From an uncultured Clostridium sp. (GTDB taxonomy: Bacteria; Bacillota_A; Clostridia; TANB77; CAG-508): 20,833 nucleotides of DNA. Within the stretch, counting starts at the first letter, position 1; each line of letters starts with the position of its first letter. Shown in pieces: positions 13,981 through 20,833 of the stretch. The position numbers and the translations under genes were made by a program. A model generated the notes under the pieces. That model worked only from the letters and a program-made list of their open reading frames with translations. It made no database searches and was not told the DNA's origin. The stretch spans positions 1 to 20,833 of the forward strand of contig CAMLYR010000019.1 in NCBI GenBank assembly GCA_946491915.1, read 5' to 3'.

Positions 13981-16551
13981 TTATTTGGTTATCCATTTTA
14001 CTAAATTCAAGTTTGCTGGTTCTAATAGCATTTCATGTCTTGGCATAACTCTAAATGTATAACCATAATTTCCACCAGTTGTTAATTCAATTTTAGTCGT
14101 AAAATAATATTTTCTGTGTTCTTCATCTTCTTCTTGTAATTGCATTGGAATAATGCTAACATTTTCTACAACACCATTATCTAATATTTTTCCATAATAT
14201 GCTTCTACTGTTACATTTTCCACATCAATATTTGGAAGTTGTACTTCACAACCTACTTCAATTTTATTTCCAGCATCAATGGTTATATTATCTAAATTAC
14301 TATTTTCTTGTGTAATTTTTACATCTTTCCAATTTTCATATAAATCTTTTTTCCATGCGTTATATGCTGCCACATTATCTATATTTTCATAATATTTTTT
14401 CGTTAAATTACATAATGGAATATATAATTGATCTGTATAATCTACTAACATTCTTGCTGTACTATATTTTCCTCCTGTTGTCATGATAGAATTTTTCATA
14501 ATTTCCATCCATCTTTTTGATATTCCATTTTTATCTCTATCATAATAGATTGGAATAATTTTTTCTTCTAATGTATGATACATACTTTGACTATCTGCCA
14601 TATCTTGTGCTTCATAAGAATCATATTCTGCATTTGTTCCAATTGTCCATCCATTTGTTTGTGTATATCCTTCAGCCCACCATCCATCTAGTACACTAAA
14701 GTTGATAACACCATTAACAGATGCTTTTTGTCCACTGGTTCCTGAAGCTTCCATTGGTCTTCTTGGATTATTTAACCATACATCTACACCACTTACTAAA
14801 TATCTTGACATAGCAATATTATAATTTTCTAGTAAGAATATTTTTCCTTTAAATTGTGGCATCATAGATACTTCGTGAATATATTTAATTAAATCTTGTC
14901 CTTCTTTATCTGCTGGGTGTGCTTTTCCTGCAAAGATTAATTGTACTGGTCTTCCCGCATTATTCATGATTTGTGTCATTCTTTCAATATCTTTAAAGAT
15001 TAATGTTGCTCTTTTATAGGTTGCAAATCTTCTAGCAAAACCAATTGTTAAAGCATCAGGATTTAATTTTGATACAATTTCATTGATTTCTTCATAACCA
15101 TATCCTGATCTTCTTAATCTTTCTGTTGTATTTTCTTTTACAAGATTAATTAATTTTCTTTTTCTTTCTACATGTGCACTCCATAATTTGTCATCTGGAA
15201 TATTTTTAATTTTCTCCCATACATAATCATGATGCATATTATCTTGCCAATATGGGATTAAATATTTGTTGTATAACTCTTTTAATTTTGGTGCCAACCA
15301 TGAACAAGTATGAATTCCATTTGTTACATATCCAATTGGAGATTCATTAGCTGCAATATTAGGCCATACTTCACTAAATAATTCTCTAGAAACTGCTCCA
15401 TGAAGTTTACTAACACCATTTTTCTTTCCTGCAATTTTTAATGCTAATATTCCCATATTAAAACCTTTTTCTAAGTTTGGTCCTGGCTTCATACCTAATT
15501 TTAAGAATTCTTCCCTGGTAATACCTAATCTTGGCCAAAAATCTTTAAAATATTTTTCAACCAATTCAATTGGGAATATATCATTTCCTGCTGGTACTGG
15601 TGTGTGTGTTGTAAATACTGTCTTAGAACTTGCAATATCTTTTGCTACTTCAAAAGATACTTGTTTTTCTTTGATAATATTTTTGATAATCTCTAAATTT
15701 AAAAATGCAGAATGTCCCTCATTCATATGATAAACAGTTGGTTTTAATCCTAAATATTTTGTAAGAAGACTTACACCTGCCATACCTAAAACAATTTCTT
15801 GTCTAATTCTCATTTCTTGGTCTCCGCCATATAATTTTAAAGTTACATCTCTATCTTCCTCATTGTTCTTAGGAATATCAGAATCTAGTAAATATAGTTT
15901 TACTCTTCCTACATTAATTTGCCATACTTTTAGATATAGTCTTCTTTTTGGGAATTTAACATAAATAGTTAAATCATCGCCTTTATCATCTTTTACAGGA
16001 TTAATTGGTAAATCATATAAATCAATACTATTATATTCTGTTTCTTGTTGTCCATATCCGTTGATTTTTTGATTAAAATATCCATGTTTATATAATAACC
16101 CTACAGCAACAAGTGGAACACCTAAGTCACTTGCAGATTTTAAATGGTCTCCTGATAAGATTCCAAGTCCACCTGAATAAATTGGAATTGTTTGATCTAA
16201 TCCATATTCTGCTGAAAAATAGGCAATTAAATCCTTTTTATTTCCAGGATATTTGTTAGAAAACCATGTATTTTTGCTATTCATATAATCTTCAAAATTT
16301 TCTGCTACTTTATCATATTCTTTTAAAAAGGTAATATCTTTTGAGACTTTTTCTAGTCTATCTTGTGATACTTGTTTTAAGAATTTTACTGGATTTTTTG
16401 AACATTGTTCCCATAAATCCATATCGATTTTTTGAAATAATCTTAAATACTCTGTATTCCAAGACCACCATAAGTTATTTGATATTTCTCCTAATTTTTC
16501 TATTCTTTTTGGTAACTGTGGATTTACTGTTATCCTATTAAATACATACAT
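13981..16551 (-). CDS. glgP: Alpha-glucan (glycogen/maltodextrin) phosphorylase
   Basis: This enzyme of glycosyltransferase family 35 splits alpha-1,4-glucans with phosphate to give glucose 1-phosphate, using pyridoxal phosphate. The N-terminal part (NNLWWSWNTEYLRLFQKID, about residues 27-45) is the segment typical of the bacterial short phosphorylase branch. Further marks are SAEYGLDQTIPIYSGGLGILSGDHLKSASDLG (about 112-143), FTTHTPVPAGND (about 310-321), and RRPMEASGTSGQKASVNG, in which Lys609 should hold the pyridoxal phosphate. The 856-residue length fits. It starts after an AGGAGGAAAT site and has its own promoter at 16611-16639. No other glycogen gene is adjacent. The choice between glycogen and maltodextrin as substrate cannot be made from sequence. 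Confidence 0.94.
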   Translation of the reverse strand: MYVFNRITVNPQLPKRIEKLGEISNNLWWSWNTEYLRLFQKIDMDLWEQCSKNPVKFLKQVSQDRLEKVSKDITFLKEYDKVAENFEDYMNSKNTWFSNKYPGNKKDLIAYFSAEYGLDQTIPIYSGGLGILSGDHLKSASDLGVPLVAVGLLYKHGYFNQKINGYGQQETEYNSIDLYDLPINPVKDDKGDDLTIYVKFPKRRLYLKVWQINVGRVKLYLLDSDIPKNNEEDRDVTLKLYGGDQEMRIRQEIVLGMAGVSLLTKYLGLKPTVYHMNEGHSAFLNLEIIKNIIKEKQVSFEVAKDIASSKTVFTTHTPVPAGNDIFPIELVEKYFKDFWPRLGITREEFLKLGMKPGPNLEKGFNMGILALKIAGKKNGVSKLHGAVSRELFSEVWPNIAANESPIGYVTNGIHTCSWLAPKLKELYNKYLIPYWQDNMHHDYVWEKIKNIPDDKLWSAHVERKRKLINLVKENTTERLRRSGYGYEEINEIVSKLNPDALTIGFARRFATYKRATLIFKDIERMTQIMNNAGRPVQLIFAGKAHPADKEGQDLIKYIHEVSMMPQFKGKIFLLENYNIAMSRYLVSGVDVWLNNPRRPMEASGTSGQKASVNGVINFSVLDGWWAEGYTQTNGWTIGTNAEYDSYEAQDMADSQSMYHTLEEKIIPIYYDRDKNGISKRWMEIMKNSIMTTGGKYSTARMLVDYTDQLYIPLCNLTKKYYENIDNVAAYNAWKKDLYENWKDVKITQENSNLDNITIDAGNKIEVGCEVQLPNIDVENVTVEAYYGKILDNGVVENVSIIPMQLQEEDEEHRKYYFTTKIELTTGGNYGYTFRVMPRHEMLLEPANLNLVKWITK

Positions 16552-16610
16552 CTATATTTCCTCCTTAGTAATCTTTTTAACTTTTTCTGTCGTTATTTCT
16601 ATACATATAC

Positions 16611-16639
16611 ATTATCTATTAAATAAATTAAAATGTCAA
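16611..16639 (-). promoter_or_regulatory. Sigma-A type promoter of glgP
   Basis: On the minus strand TTGACA (complement of 16634-16639) is perfect; after a 17-base spacer comes GATAAT (complement of 16611-16616). The leader is about 50 bases. No cre-like operator was recognised. Confidence 0.75.
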
Positions 16640-16676
16640 ATGTTTTTGTAAAAATATAGTAAATTATTTAAATTTG

Positions 16677-16685
16677 TGATATACT
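16677..16685 (+). promoter_or_regulatory. Possible extended -10 promoter of the Fic-fold gene
   Basis: TGATATACT fits the extended -10 pattern TGnTATAAT with one mismatch. No good -35 box lies 17 bases upstream. The gene starts 38 bases further on. Confidence 0.4.
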
Positions 16686-16722
16686 CCATTTAGATGAATA
16701 TAACTTAATGGAGGAATTACAT

Positions 16723-17391
16723 ATGGAAAATAAATATAATTTAACTTTAGAACAAAATATCTTTCTAGCTAAAAGAAATTTGGTCGATAATATATATGCT
16801 AATGCTAGAATGGAAGGATTAAATGTAACCTTTCCTCAGACAAAAACAATTTTAGAAGGTATCAATGTTCCTAATTTAAAAATAGATGAAATTCAATGTA
16901 TTTTAAATTTGAGAGATGCTTGGAATTATGTAATAAACAATATTAAGGACGAATTTAATCTTGACTTCATTTGTAAAGTAAATGCTTTTGTTGCAAGAAA
17001 TGAAAGTCTATCTTGGGGAACTTTAAGAAATGGAACTGTACAAATAACAGGAACAGAGTATATCCCTCCTATTCCTAATGAAGATGATGTCCAAAAACAA
17101 ATACAAGATATATTAAAAATCGAAAGCACTACAGAAAGAGCTATTGAATATATGTTATATGGTATGAGAAGTCAATTATTTTGGGATGGTAATAAACGTA
17201 CAAGTACCATTTGTGCTAACAAAATTATGATTGAAAATGGAAATGGTATTATTAAGGTTCCCGATACTCTATTAGAAAATTTTACTACTTTACTATCCGA
17301 ATTTTATACCACCAATCATAAAGAAAAAATCAAACAATTTATTTTTGATAATTGTATTGATGGTATTGTTTTTTCTGATGAAAATAAATAA
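16723..17391 (+). CDS. Fic-fold protein with Gln in place of the catalytic His
   Basis: Fic proteins move AMP or another phosphate-containing group onto target proteins. I start it at ATG 16723 (MENKYNLTLEQ, 222 residues), after GGAGGAATTACAT; an in-frame ATG at 16708 overlaps the ribosome binding site. The flap hairpin (GTLRNGTVQITGTEYIPPIP, about residues 99-118) and core loop are present, but the loop reads QLFWDGNKR (151-159), where HxFxDGNKR is expected: His is replaced by Gln151. Near the N-terminus NARMEGLNVTF (about 27-37) resembles the inhibitory (S/T)xxxE(G/N) helix, with Asn at the Ser/Thr place. From memory, a branch of Fic-like proteins has this Gln, so it may be a family trait rather than a mutation. 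Without His normal AMP transfer is doubtful. It is a single gene with its own terminator; no antitoxin-like partner is adjacent. Confidence 0.88.
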   Translation: MENKYNLTLEQNIFLAKRNLVDNIYANARMEGLNVTFPQTKTILEGINVPNLKIDEIQCILNLRDAWNYVINNIKDEFNLDFICKVNAFVARNESLSWGTLRNGTVQITGTEYIPPIPNEDDVQKQIQDILKIESTTERAIEYMLYGMRSQLFWDGNKRTSTICANKIMIENGNGIIKVPDTLLENFTTLLSEFYTTNHKEKIKQFIFDNCIDGIVFSDENK

Positions 17392-17394
17392 CGT

Positions 17395-17444
17395 AAAATA
17401 ATGGAATGTTAAATACATAATCATTAACATTCCATTATTTTTTC
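17395..17444 (+). terminator. Intrinsic terminator of the Fic-fold gene
   Basis: A perfect 18-bp stem (17395-17412 with 17424-17441) around an 11-base loop, followed by T residues. It starts three bases after the stop codon. On the minus strand it is also followed by T-rich sequence and might end transcription of the histidine kinase gene. Confidence 0.9.
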
Positions 17445-17453
17445 TTAAAGTCC

Positions 17454-17540
17454 TGTCCCTTTTGGACAAAAACTGTCCATTTTGATGGAATATTGGGGAC
17501 GTGCCAAATCGTTTCAAAATGGAACGATTTGGCACGTCCC
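17454..17540. repeat. REP-like element with strong hairpin, GGGGAC type
   Basis: The main part is a perfect 18-bp stem (17496-17513 with 17523-17540), extendable by two weaker pairs around the loop AAAAT, starting GGGGACGTGCC. Before it come TGTCC (17454-17458), GGACA (17464-17468) and TGTCC (17474-17478), which can form two rival small hairpins. The last C of the stem is also the first base of the histidine kinase stop codon (17540-17542, minus strand). It shares the GGGGAC start and stop-codon position with the element at 13764-13978, but the rest of its sequence differs. Confidence 0.75.
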
Positions 17541-19672
17541 TATTGTTCACTTTTCCATTTGATGACAACTTTAAATAAGTCTCCATCTATATTGATTTTG
17601 AATTTTCCTCCTTGTAATTCTGTTAAACTTTTTGCTATAGATAGTCCTAGTCCACTTCCTTCTGTGTATCTTGATTTGTCTCCTCTTACAAATCGTTGCA
17701 TTAATTCTTCTGCACTAATGTTTAATTTGTCTTTGGATATGTTTTTAAATTCTAAGTATACCTCTTCTTTTTGTTTTTCTAATTTGATATATACTCTAGA
17801 ACCTTCTAAAGCATATTTTGAAATGTTACTAAATACATTTTCGATTACTCGATATAGATATCGATTATCTGCTTTAATTAGCACATTTTCATTTGGTAAA
17901 TCCATTTCTATTTTTAGATTTTTCTTTTCTAATTTATCTTCAAATTCCCCAATACTTTGATTTAATAATTCTTTTAAATTAATCACTTCCATATTTAGTT
18001 TTACATTTCCAGATGATACTTTTGAGGCTTCTACTAAATCTTCTATTAATTTTTTTAGTCTTTGTGATTTTTTATCTAAGACAGCAATATATTGTTCAAT
18101 TTGTGCATTTTGGATATCTTCTTTTTTCAATAAATCTACATAGTTTATGATAGATGTTAGTGGTGTTTTGATATCATGTGATACATTTGTGATTAATTCT
18201 GTTTTTAATCTTTCTGATTTTAAGCTTTGCTCAATAGCATTGGTAAATCCACCTGCAATATCATTGATATATTTTGCCATGATTTTTAAAGTGCCTTCTA
18301 ATTCTTCTTCATTTAGTTTTACATTTGGATTTCCTTCATAGATATTTCTTAATGCTTCATTTATTTTTTGTAGTTTTTTATTATATTGTAACAATTTATA
18401 ATATGCCCATATCCAAAAAGCAATTAATATAAGGAATCCTATTCCACTCCATACAAAACATGCCAATATGATGCTAATAACAACAAATCCCCAATAAATA
18501 ATGGTAATTTTTCGATTTGTGTTTTCTTTATCTGTTACCTTTTTAAAAACTTTTTCTAATGTTACTTTTACCCATCTACACACTTTGTAAATTAAAAATG
18601 AACGAATAAATTGTTTTGCTTTTAGTCTTCTAATTGTTGTGCTAACCCATACTGCCAAACAAGCATATCCAATTAAGTAACATAGTAAAAATACAGACAT
18701 TAAAATTCTTTGCGGAATTTGTGATTCTATATTTGCGATTGCAAAACTCATCATCATACCAATGACAAACATAATCACAATAGATATCACTTCATAAGAA
18801 ATTCTATCAATACTATTTAATTGAATCCCTTCTTTTCCTTTTTCATGTCCTGTTGCCCAAATTAAATACACAATCATGATAATGATTGAAATTGCTGACA
18901 ATGGTATTAAATAGACAGGCAAATTTTCATGTCCTTTAAACATATTATATACCGTTTGTTGAACATATAAAGAATTTGAATAATTTAAAGTGTTTGGGTC
19001 AATATTCGAATATACTTCATATCCTTCAAAATTATCTATTGAATAAGCAGATGAAGTCATATATTTTGTGCTTTCTTGATTTATGGTATTAATATTGGTA
19101 ATTATATTTCCATCTTGATAACTCCAATACGTTTTTTCTGCTTTTAATTTATTTATCTCTTCTGGATAATTATTAGATCGAATATTAGTAAACATATTTC
19201 CTGTTTCTTCGTCTATAATAATATAATTAATATATTGGCTTATCATTGTACTATTGTAGTTTGCTACTTCATAATATACTGGATATTCATAACTTTCGTC
19301 TTCAATTTCATTGTAATGACTAAACAACTTACTAGTCTCTTTGTCAAATGATGTATCTCCACTTGTATTTGTCTCTGAAGCTGTTAAATATGATTCTGAT
19401 ATCATTTCAGATGTTTGTGAAGTATTTGTATTTTTTTGATTTATTCTTTGTTCCTCTTTATCTTCGCTAATATCTTGAACTTTATAAATTAGTGCCAATA
19501 AATATTCTCTTCCAAATTCTTCTGTTTCAATGTATTCTTCTGGTCCTTCCATTTCTCCATATTGAGATGTAATAGATACATCTATAATACTAATGGTCAA
19601 AACAAAAATCATAATCGGAATAAATATATAACATAAAAATTTTAATAATACAGATTCTTTTGCATTTTGCAT
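17540..19672 (-). CDS. Sensor histidine kinase with large extracytoplasmic domain
   Basis: This 710-residue membrane kinase would sense a signal outside the cell and pass phosphate to the response regulator encoded just upstream. It has one membrane segment near residues 12-32, and an outer domain of about 210 residues rich in Ser, Thr, Asn, Glu and Tyr. A cluster of about five membrane segments follows (about 250-425), then a linker, the HisKA domain with NVSHDIKTPLTSIINYVD (His499 is the phosphate acceptor), and the ATPase domain (IENVFSNISKYAL as N box; GSGLGLSIAKSL near 672). The signal is unknown; the multi-segment part resembles kinases that watch the cell envelope, but no transporter gene is adjacent. 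The ribosome binding site is AAGGTGA. The stop codon touches the REP-like hairpin. Confidence 0.93.
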   Translation of the reverse strand: MQNAKESVLLKFLCYIFIPIMIFVLTISIIDVSITSQYGEMEGPEEYIETEEFGREYLLALIYKVQDISEDKEEQRINQKNTNTSQTSEMISESYLTASETNTSGDTSFDKETSKLFSHYNEIEDESYEYPVYYEVANYNSTMISQYINYIIIDEETGNMFTNIRSNNYPEEINKLKAEKTYWSYQDGNIITNINTINQESTKYMTSSAYSIDNFEGYEVYSNIDPNTLNYSNSLYVQQTVYNMFKGHENLPVYLIPLSAISIIIMIVYLIWATGHEKGKEGIQLNSIDRISYEVISIVIMFVIGMMMSFAIANIESQIPQRILMSVFLLCYLIGYACLAVWVSTTIRRLKAKQFIRSFLIYKVCRWVKVTLEKVFKKVTDKENTNRKITIIYWGFVVISIILACFVWSGIGFLILIAFWIWAYYKLLQYNKKLQKINEALRNIYEGNPNVKLNEEELEGTLKIMAKYINDIAGGFTNAIEQSLKSERLKTELITNVSHDIKTPLTSIINYVDLLKKEDIQNAQIEQYIAVLDKKSQRLKKLIEDLVEASKVSSGNVKLNMEVINLKELLNQSIGEFEDKLEKKNLKIEMDLPNENVLIKADNRYLYRVIENVFSNISKYALEGSRVYIKLEKQKEEVYLEFKNISKDKLNISAEELMQRFVRGDKSRYTEGSGLGLSIAKSLTELQGGKFKINIDGDLFKVVIKWKSEQ

Positions 19673-19775
19673 ATACTCACCTTCTTTTTATTTTTCATAT
19701 TTCTATTTTTGCTATGTTTTCTTAAAATTTTTATTCGAATACTAGAATTATCTTTTGATTGACAGAGTTTTCAAA

Positions 19776-20492
19776 TTATGAAATATCTTCTACTTTATAT
19801 CCAATTCCCCAGATAACTTTTAAATATTTAGGGTCTTTTGGATTAATTTCTATTTTCTCTCTAATATGCCTAATATGTACTGCTATAATATTTTCTGCCC
19901 CATAACTTTCTTCATTCCAAACATTTTCATAAATTTGTTCAATAGAATATACTTTTCCTTTGTTTTCTAATAAAAACTTTAATATGTTATATTCTGTCGC
20001 TGTTAACTTGATGTCTTTTCCATCTACCATAACCTTTTTTGTTTCATCATTCATTTCTAAAGTGCCTGTTTTTAATACTTTTTCTTTTTGATTTTTATTC
20101 TTTCCATTTGTATCATTTGCATGGCTAAAATCCACATATCTTCTGATATTGGATTTTACTCTTGCAATTAATTCCAATGGATTAAATGGTTTTGTCACAT
20201 AATCATCTGCTCCTGTATTTAATCCTGAAATTTTATCATAATCCTCTGATTTTGCAGAAAGCATAATCACAGGAATGGTTTTATCTTTTCTAATTTCTTG
20301 CAATGTTTCAATTCCATCTTTATTTGGCATCATGATATCTAAAATAATTAAATGAATCTCATTTTCTTTTAATTTCTCTAAAGCCTCTTCTCCATCATAG
20401 GCTTTTATAATATGATATCCTTCTTGTGATAAGTAAATTTCTATCGCATTTACAATTTCTTTATCATCATCTACTACTAATATATTGTACAT
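19776..20492 (-). CDS. OmpR/PhoB-type response regulator
   Basis: A DNA-binding response regulator, partner of the kinase encoded 103 bases downstream. I start it at ATG 20490-20492 (MYNILVVDDDKEI, 238 residues), after GAAAGGA; an in-frame ATG 18 codons upstream has no comparable site and would add an unusual tail. The receiver domain has the acidic pair at Asp8-Asp9, phosphate acceptor Asp52 (LDIMMPNKDG), Ser79 in the switch position where Thr or Ser is normal, and Lys101 (VTKPFNP). A polar linker (about 125-143) leads to the winged-helix domain (KLTATEYNILKFLLENKG, then AVHIRHIREKIE and VIWGIGYKVE). Target genes cannot be told from the window. Confidence 0.95.
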   Translation of the reverse strand: MYNILVVDDDKEIVNAIEIYLSQEGYHIIKAYDGEEALEKLKENEIHLIILDIMMPNKDGIETLQEIRKDKTIPVIMLSAKSEDYDKISGLNTGADDYVTKPFNPLELIARVKSNIRRYVDFSHANDTNGKNKNQKEKVLKTGTLEMNDETKKVMVDGKDIKLTATEYNILKFLLENKGKVYSIEQIYENVWNEESYGAENIIAVHIRHIREKIEINPKDPKYLKVIWGIGYKVEDIS

Positions 20493-20833
20493 AATTTTTC
20501 CTTTCTTGAACTTTAGTAACACCTTATAAAAATTGATAAAGTTCATTTCATATTATTTAAAAATTCATATTTGTTTCTATCTCCTAGCATATATACTATA
20601 CCATATTTTTATTAATAATAAATAGAGGATTTATTAATTTTTTATTAAGTATTCATGGCATTTCTTTTATTTTAGATTTTTATCAATTATTTTGTACAGT
20701 GTACTGAACAAAATTCTATTTTTTGTACTTTTTGTTCAGTTGTCACATTTGAATATTATAAGCAAATTCTCTACAAACATGTCAATAATTTTTGAATATT
20801 TCACTAAAAAATAGCTTTATTTTATTAGCGAAT
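20493..20833. other. Non-coding stretch upstream of the response regulator
   Basis: No coding region was found in these 341 very AT-rich bases up to the window edge. On the minus strand a TGGTATAGT sequence (complement of 20595-20603) fits an extended -10 promoter for the two-component operon, though without a clear -35 box. Further out is the inverted repeat at 20703-20740. Confidence 0.55.
20703..20740. repeat. 11-bp inverted repeat upstream of the two-component operon
   Basis: ACTGAACAAAA (20703-20713) and TTTTGTTCAGT (20730-20740) are perfect inverted copies 16 bases apart. They lie about 100 bases upstream of the proposed -10 box. This could be an operator for a dimeric regulator or a hairpin of a gene beyond the window. 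A short palindrome GTACAGTGTAC borders it on the left. Confidence 0.6.

Noticed and set aside
17493..17960. A 155-codon plus-strand open frame starting in the REP-like hairpin
   Set aside because: It is opposite the ATPase domain of the histidine kinase and has no ribosome binding site.

Overview
The window is chromosomal DNA from an AT-rich, Gram-positive, spore-forming bacterium, most likely of class Clostridia. The evidence is the codon use, strong AGGAGG-type ribosome binding sites, a ctsR-mcsA-mcsB-clpC operon, CIRCE control of groES, and the sporulation genes ylbJ and dpaA. I cannot name a genus. I see no rRNA, tRNA, CRISPR array, phage gene or transposase gene.

Region 1 (1-5.9 kb) is a heat-shock block on the minus strand: groES-groEL (groEL runs off the left edge) under a CIRCE/HrcA operator, then ctsR-mcsA-mcsB-clpC under a consensus CtsR operator. 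Two small plus-strand genes are set into this block. One (724-951) lies between groES and clpC. The other (3615-3743) encodes a 42-residue membrane peptide and lies antisense inside the operon, between mcsB and clpC. It has its own promoter, leader hairpin and terminator, and a degenerate CtsR-like site overlaps its -35 box. This nested antisense gene is the most unusual arrangement in the window.

Region 2 (5.9-8.75 kb) holds two minus-strand genes of unknown function, one a coiled-coil protein built from 33-bp and 21-bp tandem repeats. It also holds ylbJ (sporulation membrane protein) and a small Tyr/Met/Asn-rich protein gene, followed by three hairpins in a row, the last of them a terminator.

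Region 3 (8.75-12.5 kb, minus strand) runs rnhA, a membrane-anchored TPR protein, dpaA (dipicolinate synthase subunit A, with no dpaB beside it) and uppP. Divergent from rnhA is tmcAL (ylbM), for tRNA-Met wobble acetylation.

Region 4 (13.7-17.5 kb) contains a 215-bp nested palindrome with perfect 40-bp arms that fills the space between the stop codons of tmcAL and an alpha-glucan phosphorylase gene. Then comes a Fic-fold protein whose motif has Gln in place of the catalytic His. A second strong hairpin carrying the same GGGGAC start abuts the stop codon of the next gene, and a single arm-like copy lies between groES and groEL. These look like a small family of REP/MITE-like elements without a transposase in the window.

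Region 5 (17.5-20.8 kb, minus strand) is a two-component system: an OmpR-type response regulator followed by a large multi-membrane-segment histidine kinase. A 341-bp non-coding stretch lies upstream of the regulator and contains an 11-bp inverted repeat.
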